Assembly: GCA_027475525.1 (NCBI GenBank)
Contig: JAMWFC010000089.1
Coordinates: 248,001 to 312,000, forward strand
Length of the DNA stretch: 64,000 bases
Reading direction: 5' to 3'
DNA from: Macrolepiota albuminosa
Lineage: Eukaryota; Basidiomycota; Agaricomycetes; Agaricales; Agaricaceae
In this document: one piece after another, positions 9,077 to 19,408 of the stretch
How the letters are laid out: each line of letters begins with the position of its first letter
Numbering within the stretch: position 1 is the first letter of the stretch
Made by a program: the position numbers and the translations under genes
The notes under the pieces: model-generated
What the model saw: only the letters and a program-made list of their open reading frames with translations
Database searches by the model: none
Told to the model about the DNA's origin: nothing

Positions 9077-9406
9077 CTACTGCCGTCTGTGAGTCCTGCG
9101 CCCGGGAAGGTCGTTCCCCGGGTGCCGTTGTTGGTAGTCCCGGAGTTTGTCGGGGGCGCCATCGAGGTTTCGGCGCGGCTCCCAAGTGTCGTCTTCCGGG
9201 CCGTATCCCTTCCACCGTACGAGGAAGTGGGGTCGTCCACGAATGTTCCGGGAGTCGAGGATGTCTTCGACTTCGTAGTGGTACTCGTCCTCGACCTCGA
9301 CCGGGGGAGGGGGCTCGGGGCGTCGTTCAGGGAAGGGATCCGGGGGGTGTCGTTCCAGGAGGCGGACGTGGAATACCGGGTGCAGACCTTTTAGTCCCGG
9401 GGGGAG
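9077..9406 (-). CDS. pol: Chromovirus Pol C-terminus: integrase tail with chromodomain (partial)
   Basis: Minus-strand frame entering from the assembly gap and stopping at 9077. It begins [17 protein letters not shown], the conserved end of Ty3/gypsy integrase, then a Pro/Glu linker, then a complete chromodomain: [34 protein letters not shown], and a C-terminal helix LRDYQQRH. The aromatic cage positions (Y, W, W) are present. Chromodomains of chromoviruses tether the integrase to modified histone H3 and bias insertion to heterochromatin. CpG content is high and there are no internal stops, so this copy may be recent. Protease, RT, RNase H and the integrase core must lie in the 9407-9506 gap. 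Confidence 0.9.
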   Translation of the reverse strand, partial: LPPGLKGLHPVFHVRLLERHPPDPFPERRPEPPPPVEVEDEYHYEVEDILDSRNIRGRPHFLVRWKGYGPEDDTWEPRRNLDGAPDKLRDYQQRHPGNDLPGRRTHRRQ

Positions 9407-9506
9407 NNNNNNNNNNNNNNNNNNNNNNNNNNNNNNNNNNNNNNNNNNNNNNNNNNNNNNNNNNNNNNNNNNNNNNNNNNNNNNNNNNNNNNNNNNNNNN
9501 NNNNNN
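9407..9506. other. Assembly gap (100 N)
   Basis: Exactly 100 Ns, the usual placeholder for a gap of unknown size. Context predicts it hides the body and 5' LTR of the chromovirus plus the C-terminal part of the Tc1 transposase. Confidence 0.95.
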
Positions 9507-9632
9507 CATTTTGTAGCTACGATGCCATAGTATTTTACATGATTTAATTAGGATTTTAGGTACTTCTCATCCTTCATGCCAATGCCATCTTTCAAAAAGT
9601 ATGAAACATTGGGACAGTTTTTTGAGCCACTG
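9507..9632 (-). mobile_element. Right terminal unit of the Tc1/mariner element (partial)
   Basis: Inverted relative to 5108-5321, about 60% of the unit, ending GACAGTTTTTTGAGCCACTG followed by TA. It is the matching terminus of the Tc1 element split by the chromovirus; its inner end is cut by the gap. Confidence 0.75.
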
Positions 9633-9685
9633 TAGTTACTAACCAGCTCAAAACATCCTTGTGAGAGAGTATGTTGTCTTGACAT

Positions 9686-10428
9686 TGTCATGACCCCTCC
9701 TATCCGGGACCACCCTGGGACACCCTCAGAACCCCATCTGGGACTTCCCTGCCAACCCCTGCCATCATGCACATCAGACCCACACCCTCTGATAACCCCA
9801 CATCACGGATCCTGGAACTACCCACTGGCACAACCACCAATGATTGGATCACACCAATTATCCTGGCTATCACGCATCATGCATCATGGCCTCCCCTCCA
9901 TGCCTATTGATTGTGCACCCCATGTGCGATCCCCGGTATACAGTTCCCCTTCTGCTCACCACCACTATTAATTCCTGGAACTGCCCCAGACACTCCAGAA
10001 TCCCTCAGGAACTCGGAGTGACCCCCACACATACTTAAAGAGTAGCTACCCACTTGTTGTACACTAGTCTTTTTATTACATTGATTGTTTGCATGCCCTT
10101 TGATTGGCTGGTACACACTGACTGGCATGCTTTGACTGGCATGCTCAACTTATTTGTGTGCTCTTGAGATTGGTACACACTTCACAACCTAAAGTTTATT
10201 AACCCTGGTCTCATCTTAGAACCTCCAGTTTTCAACTCGACCCTAACCCCCTCATCCTTTTGACTTCATCCAATCCCTGGACTAAGTACTTACCCTGGGA
10301 ATCCCCTGTTCATGTCTTGAACCCTGGAGCACAGTCCAAAGTTCCAGACACCCAAGTACACATAGATCAAGTCCACCTTGTAAGGGTGTTGCTTTCCTGG
10401 AAAGCCCCCAACTCAGCAGAACCTGACA
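9686..10428 (-). mobile_element. Solo LTR of the chromovirus family, CpG-depleted, with target duplication
   Basis: Begins TGTCATGACCCC and ends AACCTGACA. It aligns end to end with the reverse complement of the LTR at 6206-6951 but has lost most CpG sites to TpG/CpA. The five bases GACAT occur on both sides (9681-9685 and 10429-10433), an intact target-site duplication, so this is a solo LTR formed by LTR-LTR recombination. Confidence 0.9.
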
Positions 10429-10433
10429 GACAT

Positions 10434-11159
10434 CAGATAGGTGGAAAGATGACTCTTGCAATGCTGTAGCAGGGTGTAAACCTTTCTGTCAATGGAAAAG
10501 TAAGAATATGTTGAGTCATTATTACACTAGTCTGCTCACTGAATCTTAGACATATCTTGTTGACCCCATTTTGGCCAACTCACACAAGAAAGATGTAAAT
10601 GCAATGTGTCATGCATTAAAACAATGATTGATAAGACAGAAGAGGTATAAGGTGTCTATGTCATTGCATTGTGTTGTGACAATGATGGTGGCAATCAGCA
10701 TGGAAGGAAGAACGTGATATTTGTTGGCCCATATACCTGTCTCTGTGCATTCAATTAGTCATGTGCAATGGACACATCATTTGTTGATTCTCCATTTACA
10801 GCCTCGGTTGTTAACCTCAACATAGGTGTGACACTGAGGTTGTGAGTATATTCTCATTTATGTACACTTTGTCTTACTTACATATGATTATCTGTTTACA
10901 TAGTATTTTAACATATTGTTATAAGTTTGGGACTACAAGTTATGGGCCTTCTATTAGCTTGGACTAGGTTTTAGGACAATTCATTCATTTCTGCTTGTAC
11001 TACACATTTGTGGCTGCCTCCACAGTGCTTCAACTGTTTTTTGTATTATCATGTCTCATCACTCAACAAGAGGACACCAGCAAATTAATTACTGCATATA
11101 CCTACCTCTTTTCATGCTTCTACATACTCTACAATGACCACCTTTCCCTCCTCTGTAAA
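10434..11159. other. CpG-poor, unassigned repeat-like sequence
   Basis: AT-rich, nearly without CpG, short open frames only. I recognise no domain. Base composition matches the mutated transposons around it. Confidence 0.4.
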
Positions 11160-11400
11160 GGTGACCTCTGGAAGTTGTGGCTAATCACACAACTGGCAGA
11201 GGGAAATCTAAAGTATATTAGACAGGCTATTATACAACAGAGAATAACTAATCATCTGGCAGAGGAAAATCTAAAGAGAACAAGTCTAAAGATTTCTCTG
11301 CCACAGCATGGCACATCAGTGCAGGGAACAACTATACAGTACTTTGAACTTACTCTGGAACAAGTCAGAGGGATTCCAGAAGCCTCTGGGAGGGTGCAGG
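11160..11400 (+). repeat. Dispersed repeat family, copy 1 (SINE-like?)
   Basis: Shares the order GTGACCTCTGGAAG, CACACAACTGGCAGAGGGA, AGAGAACAAGTCTAAAGATT and ACAACTATACAGTAC with 60,605-60,810 (diverged). The tandem TGGC-box-like pieces (CTGGCAGAGG, twice) suggest tRNA-derived A boxes, but no convincing B box is seen. Confidence 0.5.
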
Positions 11401-11714
11401 AAAACCCTGGAAGTGCTGGGAAGTGCTGAAAAAGTTGCTGAAGCATCCGGAAGGGCATCTAAATGGTGCTGAGGCATGCCAGAAAAGGAAGTCCCCTGGC
11501 AGTTGATTCTTATTAGCATAACCTTTTATAAAATGATAACACATAAAAACTGGTGCCCTTATGGCTCAATAATAGAATTTGGATGCTGAATGAGTGCAAA
11601 GACAGTAAACATGCTATGCTATGGGATGAATGCATAAGTGACAGTGTAGATAGATGGAGATGACAAGTATCTTGAGAGTTGATGAGAAGAGCTCAGCCTT
11701 TTTTTAATGAGTAT

Positions 11715-11917
11715 CACTGCTGGTACTGAAAGATGTTTCTATTGGAAAAAGTGTAAAAGAAACATGTTATACCATTTCCCATGTGCCAATTTCTGAAAGA
11801 AAAAGTCTTTAAACAAAGCAAAGTGCCTTTTTCTGTCTGGAATTGGCACTTTGGAAATGGTATAACATGTTTCTTTTACACCTTTTCCAATAGAAACATC
11901 TTTCAGTGCCAGCAGTG
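11715..11917. mobile_element. 203-bp near-perfect hairpin (foldback/MITE-like element)
   Basis: The left arm starts CACTGCTGGTACTGAAAG at 11715 and the right arm ends CTTTCAGTGCCAGCAGTG at 11917. The arms pair for nearly 90 bp with few mismatches, leaving a loop of about 20 bases near 11,805-11,830. No coding capacity. Such structures arise from foldback elements or end-to-end MITE duplications and can be sources of small RNA. Confidence 0.85.
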
Positions 11918-12213
11918 TATGTTATGTTGGCTGTGGTTGTGATGGTTGTGATAGAATAGAATAGAGAGTCTGCTTGATCAGTGTAATGTATTGTACATGT
12001 CAGACAAAAACCATCCACTAAGAAGGGCCATGAAAGAGACTCAAATGGAGGAATGCATGAGGAAGAGGCAGATGGAGTTGGTGTAGTTAGCATATGAAAC
12101 ATATAAAGCAATAAGATGGGACTGAATGGCAACAATAGTCCAATCCATCATAGCCGGCCAAAACAAGCAATAAATCAAATTACCAGAACCCAATCCCGGG
12201 AGTAAGGGTAATA
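11918..12213. other. Island border, no gene seen
   Basis: CpG-poor, no coding signal. The transition to CpG-rich gene territory lies at about 12,250-12,350. Confidence 0.4.
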
Positions 12214-12214
12214 G

Positions 12215-12249
<35 letters not shown>
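12214..12249. repeat. (GTT)12 microsatellite
   Basis: Twelve perfect GTT units. Confidence 0.95.
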
Positions 12250-13174
12250 CGTCCTATCAGAACTGTTTCATAGAGTGTTGAAGTCATATCTTGAGTGTAC
12301 TTTGTCCATCCATGATTAAAGGACTTTGAGATCACGTCAAGCTTCGAAACCTTTTTGCCATGTATATATACCGCAATCGGATTTGCATTTGAAGTTTAAC
12401 CTAGCCAATAGTGAAAAAAATCTGCATACTTCCTGGCTCTTGATAGCATTTGGATGTAAGAAGCTTTACGCGACTCCGAGAGCAAGGGCGGTTGCGTCTG
12501 TTGGATTCATTCGAGCTGCAGTAGAAGTGGGAGGAAACGATCTTAGTGCCCAGAACAATGGAACAAATTTCCGAATGTGAGACGACAAAGCTCGGGGTGA
12601 GTGGAAGTGGAAGTTGGTCTACCATCAAGAAAAACGCACGTCCAAATCCCCTCCCAAGGAGAGAACGAGAACGCTCTTCATTTTTCGAGACGTACCTACC
12701 AGGGTGAGCACTTCGAGCCGCAGTTCTTTGTGCGCTTTTTTCTGCATCCGCACGGGTCAAAAGTTGATACGAGCTCCTGTGCGCGTGAGTGAGAAATTGA
12801 TGGACTTGTGCAGAGGGTGGTCCACGTGTACATTGGAGACAGACGAAGGATGAATCGATGAAGCGGTGTGCTGCGGGAGAAAGGCAGTACCAGCCACTAG
12901 TGCCAACTGTCAAGAGTTGATGATTTTCTTTTGTACAGATGTCCCTGGCTTGATGTCCGACCGGAGATTGGCGAGGAATCCCCAGACTGAGTGGCCATCG
13001 CGTTTCGTCGTGAACGTCGTTACGATCATGGGATTGAAAGGATTGGATGAGTACTGCCTAGACCCACAGAACTACGTGAGACCGGGACAAGGCATGGCAA
13101 CATGATGATCTGGTTGGGAGTCATGGGGAGATAGAGTCATGCAAAGAATCAAGTTTCACTGATACTAGTAATTG
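12250..13174. promoter_or_regulatory. Upstream region of the 1,927-aa protein gene
   Basis: CpG content is normal here, unlike the island to the left. A TATATATA run lies at 12,361-12,369. Open frames on both strands (for example minus 12,401-12,913) show no recognisable domain and are unsupported. Most probably promoter and 5' leader of the gene starting at 13,175. Confidence 0.35.
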
Positions 13175-16100
13175 ATGAATAATAATGAAGCGCTTGGAAC
13201 CGAGTCGTCGTCCTCGATGCCCACACTCTCCTCCTTCATCTACTACCGTCCCAAGCGCAGCAAACCAAAGCCCCAACCAGAGCCCGTCCAACAACATCCC
13301 TACGCTGCCCCCGTCATCGACATCAACGACGCCAGCCGCCACCATGTCGACCTCGAGCCACGCCCGACGTGCAGCCCTGCACGCACCCCGCGCGTCACCG
13401 TCAATGTGCCTTTGGACCCTGAGCCCCTGATGGACTGGTTCCCAAATAGCCTGTTCAAGTCGGGCGAGGTGAGCGGGGGGGCCGCCACTGAGCAGGCTCA
13501 TCCGGAGGCGAGGGAACAGACAAGGAGCGTCGGGGACGAGGATGATGTCCCTGAGGACCTCCAGATGGGTGTACGTGTCCCACCGACCACGTCGTCATCG
13601 TTGGCGCTGACGACTACACAGACATTCGATGCGATAGGCGCCGACGTTCACCACCGAGTATGTCCCCCATATTCTCTGTCAATCGCACTAAGAATTCCCA
13701 CAGAGACAGCCGTCGTTCAGAAAACCCGCGCCGTCGCCCATCAAGATCCCCAAGCCCATCAGCAGCAACAGTAAACCCCAATTCATGTCGCGGCCGACAT
13801 CAGAGAACTCTTCCCTTGACACTGTAGCCTCCTCTGCCGTCTCCGGCGCCACTTTTGCCCGTGCTCTCATGGCAAATACATTTGTCTTCTCGGGCGCCGG
13901 CCCAGGCACAGGTCAAAGCACAGGCCGCGACTCGCGCTATCGCAGTGGTGCATCAACGCTCACAAGGTCAGACTCTGCGACGCTGCCCAAAAGCGACTTT
14001 GCGTCCATGCAAAGCCAGCATCGGAGCGTCAACAGCTGGAGTCTCGAGGCGCCGTCTGAGCCTTCCGCAGCGGAGGGCGTCCCCCCTGTCCCCGGGAACG
14101 CAGAGCAAGTGTACGTGCCCCCGCAGACGCAGCGAGACCGCGAGTCGGGCGAGCGTAGTGTGAGTCGATCGCCTCCTGCCCTTCGTGTAGACGAAACTGC
14201 TGCAGGGACGCCCTCTCTAGCGTCCGCTATCGCCTCAGCCCTCGCAGAGCTGCCGTCAATCCCAAGCCCAACGTCCACGTCCACGTTCACCTCCTCATCC
14301 TCCCAGTCTCCGCACCCCTCTGGAGTCCCGTACTCTGGCAAAGAGCTTGAGAATTTCATCGACAATTATTACTCCATCACCGACCAGACGACGCCAAGTG
14401 TCGTCTCTCCCCCTCCGCCCCCGGACGAACGCGAACGACAGCGGCCGTTCCAGCCGCCATTTTCGCCCATCACGGAAGAGACCACGGCGCAACTGACGCC
14501 GGCGACGCCGTACAACACTCAAGACGCAACTTCGGCTTTGCTGGGCATCAAGTCCCCCTCGGAAAGCACCAAGAGCTCACCCTCTCCTCCGGCGCCGAAA
14601 AGGAATACATCCCAAAGTTCGCACCTCAGCACGGACAAAATCACTCTTCCCAGCGGCCGAACAAGCGCTTCCACAGGCGGGGGTACGTCCTTATTTCCAC
14701 TTCCTATTCATTTCATTCCTACTATACTTCCGAAAACAAAAAGTGCTCAATCGCCCCCATTCTAGCACGCGTAGGCTGGACGGTCCGGCCCCCGTCCTCC
14801 TCCTCCATCTCTTCCGCCTCTCCCTCTGCACGCAGAGACTCGTCTACCTCGTTATCACCATCGCCATCTATACAAGTGCCTAGACCGCTTCTGCCGTTAG
14901 GAACTATCAACCGATCCCTCTCGGCTTCCAGCGTCTCAAAATCCTCTCCCTCGTCTCCACGTCCCTCTCCCCGTCCCTCTCCCTCGCCTTGTTTAGCAAC
15001 ACGTCCTCTGTCTGTATCTCCTGCACCCTCTACCTCTGCACCCTCCACCTCTGCACCCTCCACCTCTGCACCCTCTACCTCTGTACCCTCCACCTCTGCA
15101 CCCTCTACCTCTGTACCCTCTACCTCTGCACCCTCTACGTCTACCTCTACTTCCGCCTCTGCCTCTACCTCCACCTCTGCCGCCTCCACGTCCACTCGGG
15201 CCACAACGACGGCAACAGCTGCAATGGCAACACCAACGCCAACACCAACGCCAACGACGAACGCCAACGCACCCCCCACACACGCACACGCACACGCACA
15301 CGCACCCGCACACACTGAGCAGACGCGCCACCCGGTCTCACCACTCCCCGAAAGCGTAACAAACAGCTTCATATCACTCTCCACGCCCTCGTTCTCCCCT
15401 CTCCCGATTTACCTTGTCACACGCACAGCCTCTTCCTCGCCCGCTCCCTCCAGGCCTAGAGACAATCAAAATCATAATCATAATCAAAATCAAAAAGAAA
15501 CAGAGATAGAAATAGAAACAGGAAAAGAAAAGGAAAAGGAGAGGGAGAGGGAGAAGGAGAAGGAGAAAGGCAACCCGGCATTCGTCGTGCACCGGACGCG
15601 CAAGGGTGAGGGGAGTGTGCCTGTCCCGAGCCCGATCAAGGTGGTCAAGGACTTGGATGGACCGGTGAGGTATGATTTGAGCGGGGGTGGGGGTGTTACG
15701 CCTTGTCGGGTTAGCGCTGATGGAGAAGGTAATGGGAGGGTGTATGGGAGGGAGGGCCATGCGGGGATGGGTGTGGAGCGCGGGCACGGCGGAGACGAGG
15801 AGGGCGGGGGTGGCAAGACACAAAGGGCACAACGACAAGAAGCCCAGGCCCATGCTCACGACGAAAGTCAAGGACTCTCCCACTCGGGCTGGTCGCAACA
15901 AACCTTCCCCGAGACGCCGAGCGCGTTCTCGCCTTCCCCGCCCTCGACCGCCTTCTCGCACCCCTCGTCCTCGATGAACATGCGCGGCTCGAGCGTCATA
16001 GGCGAGTACCCGATGGTCGTGCTGCCCGCGCCGTATACGCCCCTGTCGGCGTTTTTGCCCTCCCAGGACCAGGAGAGGGAGCGGGAGAGGGAGAGGGATC

Positions 16101-19100
16101 AGGAGTTGTTGACGAGGGCTGCGGCGAGCACGCAGGTTCAGAGGGCGAGGAGGTTTTCGAGGCATTCGAAGCAGAGTAGTTTCGGGAGTATGGGCCTGGG
16201 CGCTGGAGCGGCGGCGGCGTTACAGGGAAAGAAGGACGAGGGCACAGTGGAAAGCGGGGATAAGCCCGTAGTGGAGGGTGAGTGGGTGGAGAAGGACATC
16301 GAAGTCAAGGTCCCATCACCCCCTATACCCTACGAAACTACCCCAAACACCAACCAAGAGCGATCCATACCCTATTCCGTACCCCACGAAGATGGGGTAG
16401 AAAGAGTGAATGAGAGGGAGAAAGAAGAAATACATCTTCCCGCCCCCGTGTCAAAGTCTCCGAAACTCGCATCAACGTTAACCCAAAGCTCACCTTCCGC
16501 TTTCCGCTCCTCCTTACCCCAACCTGGACCACCGCCTCAAGCGCCCCTGCCAGATACCCCCGGATCCGGATCCACATCTATCTTATATTCTCACTACACG
16601 TATACCCCGCACCTGTATCCCGACTTACACCCACATACCGCTACCACCACTCCCAACGCACACACAAAAGCACCCTCCCCAGTTCCAACACCCCTGCCAC
16701 CGCCACCGCCACCAGCCGCACCAGTTCTGGGCACAGTCAGCCTCCCTCAAGTATCGCCCTTGGCAGACGATGATTCGTCTAACCCACTTCTGACGCCTAC
16801 GCTTGCCCAGCCGGACACGTCAAAGAGCGCGGATAATCTGGATAGTGCAGGCACTGTGCTCATAAGGGACTCGGATGAGGTGGCGCATACGTATGATCGG
16901 CCGTTGTCTGGTGTGGTTTCCAAGGGTGGAAGCGGGGACATCCATGTTGAGGAGTCCAAAGCGAGGGCTGGCACAGAAGCGAAGGTGTCTCCTGCGTCGA
17001 CGCAAGTTCCGCCTGGCCACCCACAGCAGCAGCAGTCTGTTGTCAAACCTCAACCATCTGTAACTGCGCCCCTACCACTACCGCTACCGCAATCGCAACC
17101 ACTAGCCATCCCCACTCCTCAGTCCATCGTCGCTCAAATGCCTTCCCCATCTACACCGCACCCACCGATCCCAGTCCCGCCTCCGCCTCCGCCCCCGCCT
17201 CCTCCACCGCCTCTCAGCCTCTTCTCGTCAAACTCAGCGTACCCCACCCCCTCAACCGTCATGCATCCCCTCAAATCCCTCGCCACGCCCGTCTCCGCCA
17301 CGCCTGCAACCGCAGGCACGACTGCCTCCCCCTCCTCAATTCCGTCTTCAGTCTCCCCAAGTCCCCATCATCGCCCGGGAATGATCATCCCCCCTCCACA
17401 CGACCTCCAGCTCCCGCCCTCTATACCATCCGCCGCATCCTCCCTCTTCAACACCTCCGAGGGCTTGGGCTTGTCTCCGCCCCCGTATCATGCCGCGACC
17501 AATTCTGAACGCTCGGCTAGGGAGGTCGTTACGCCGAGTACGGGGGGGAGTTACGATTCCGGTTATAGGTCTGTGCATCAGTCGCCTGGCGATCAAAGAA
17601 GCGGGCCACCGACTGTTCATGTTGAGCTTGTGGCAGATGCGAATGCGGGCCCTTTGGATCGGGGTGTATCCACACCGCCTAAAAGGGTTGCACAGAGACA
17701 GGGACAGGGACAAGGACAAGGACCTGCACAGTCGTCGAGGTGGAGGACACGACCACCGCTTCCTGCTGGGCCTCGTCGACCGAGAGAACGTGGAGGGTCT
17801 GTATCGTCTGTGAATAGCCAAGCGCAATCACAACCACCGACGCCACCGCAGCCACCAATGCACTCACCGCTCCAACCCGCCCGACCGACTAGACAGCCCT
17901 CGGCGCCGTTACCCTCCCCGCAATTCGTGATACCAGCCCCAAAGTGGCGCGGATACACGTTGGAAGCAGCCACGTGGACGTTCACGTCGCAGCAACTGCA
18001 GGGTATCGTGTCTCGTGCGATACGCCAATCGTCGGAGCCGTCAGGCATTAGGTTGTTGCAACTTGAGACGCTGGAGACCGAGGTTCCAGAGGAGATGGAA
18101 AGGCTCGAAAAGCTTCGGGAGGAAACGATGGTCAAGTACAAGGCTTTTGCTAGGAAACGCGCGGACTTGCTTGACACGATGCTTGGAGCAGTGGATACTC
18201 ATGATCCGGACGTGGTGTTCAGGCAGCTGGAGGAACTAAAGGGGTTCTGTGGGTGCCTTGATAGGACTACAGAGGATCTGCATAGTCTGGATGAGCAGCT
18301 CGCGCAACTTGGACAATTGACGCAGGCACACTCAGCAAGCGCGTTGGCAGTGGCACTGAGGAAGTTGAATGTGAGCTTCTCGAGGCAGCTTGAGGAGGCC
18401 AACGAATTGAGGCAGCAGGTGGAATCGTTGCAGGTGGAGCGGGATGACGCATGGAAGCATGCTGCGGAGGTCGCCACGGAGTATGACGAACTCAAGTCTG
18501 GCAAGGCCGAGTCTTTTGATGGAGAAAATCGATTCGACAAGGTCATGGCTGTACGCAAGTCGAGCGTCCGAGCCGTGAAGGCTGCTTTGCGGTCTGCGAA
18601 TAGCATTCGGTCGAACCATCGGGATCGTGCATCAACGGGGAGCATTGTGAGAGGCTTCAGCGTCAGTACGCCTTCTAGTGCCAGGACGACATATCTAGAC
18701 GAACCTCCTCCAGTACCTCCTATTCCGCGTCGTCGACCTGTCGACATCACAACCAATCTACCGTTGAGGAGCTCGGCAGTGACAGTGCGTATTCGTGGTA
18801 AATTCTGTTCGCCGTTGTTACTGACTTTCTCGTCTAGGGAGTTTCCACCGAGTACCCTTCACCAAATTCGGACATGGCAGCCTTGAAACGTGCACAGGAT
18901 GAACTATATGACATGTTAGGCATTCCCCTAACCCACCGTGTTCGGCGGTCACGTTCCCTCATTGACGTAAGAGACTCGGAGTCTCATCAGCAGGTGCCTT
19001 CTTTCGCGAATTACGATGCACCACCGAACACTGGGCTGCGTGCCTCTCTCCCTCCAAGTGCTTCTCCGCCGCCAGATTCCTACCCTTTGACAGCAAACGC

Positions 19101-19140
19101 GAGCGTTATGTGGACTTCAGATAGAGCAGGCTGGATTTGA
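13175..19140 (+). CDS. Large Ser/Pro-rich protein with C-terminal coiled coil, unknown function
   Basis: Four exons, 13175-13657, 13704-14682, 14766-18784 and 18838-19140, join in one frame to 1,927 aa. Introns of 46, 83 and 53 bp are GT..AG. I do not recognise the family. About residues 1-1520 are low complexity: Ser/Pro/Thr-rich, an STSAP/STSVP minirepeat (about 569-616), a Lys/Glu/Arg charged run and a polyproline run near 1,293-1,304. The non-repetitive part, about 1,530-1,800, starts near WRGYTLEAATWTF and continues as heptad-rich coiled coil (for example LEKLREETMVKYKAFARKR and NELRQQVESLQVERDD). The last exon keeps a basic conserved-looking segment (THRVRRSRSLIDVRD). The layout suggests a scaffold or cytoskeletal/polarity protein with a long disordered N-terminus, an inference from architecture only. 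The start is the first ATG in the frame; it is preceded by a TTG that is not a start. Confidence 0.75.
15010..15150 (+). repeat. Coding minisatellite (Ser-Thr-Ala/Val-Pro repeats)
   Basis: Units close to CCCTCCACCTCTGCA repeated about nine times, encoding STSAP/STSVP. In frame, so length changes would keep the protein open. A CA-rich tract at 15,278-15,318 encodes a His/Ala run. Confidence 0.85.
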
Positions 19141-19408
19141 ACTTTTTTTATCCCTAAATGTACTTGGGACTAATTTATACTTTCTTTTTGTGTTTTTTTT
19201 AGCTGTCTTCGCTCGTTGATAATCTTTTTTTATATGTACGTGGACTGCACGAGCCTCAGATACCTGCATATTCGTAATTATGTACCCTTTGTAATTGTCA
19301 CGCTGCTATAACACGACAGCACAGGAAAACATGATTGATGGTAAGTAAGGAAAACAAACAAAATAAAATTAGTTAGAACGGTGTTTGGGGTATCCTCAGG
19401 ACAGGTCA
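19141..19408. terminator. Convergent 3' region
   Basis: AT-rich 268 bp between the stop codons of the + gene (19140) and of Scc3 (19409). Contains T-runs; the two genes are convergent. Confidence 0.4.

Noticed and set aside
12401..12913. 170-codon minus-strand open frame
   Set aside because: No domain and no splice context; lies in the likely promoter of the 13,175 gene.
15010..15320. CRISPR-like regularly spaced repeats
   Set aside because: Coding minisatellites inside an exon of a eukaryotic gene; no spacers of constant length.
13121..18756. Many minus-strand and alternative-frame ORFs over the 1,927-aa protein gene
   Set aside because: Shadows of low-complexity GC-rich coding sequence.
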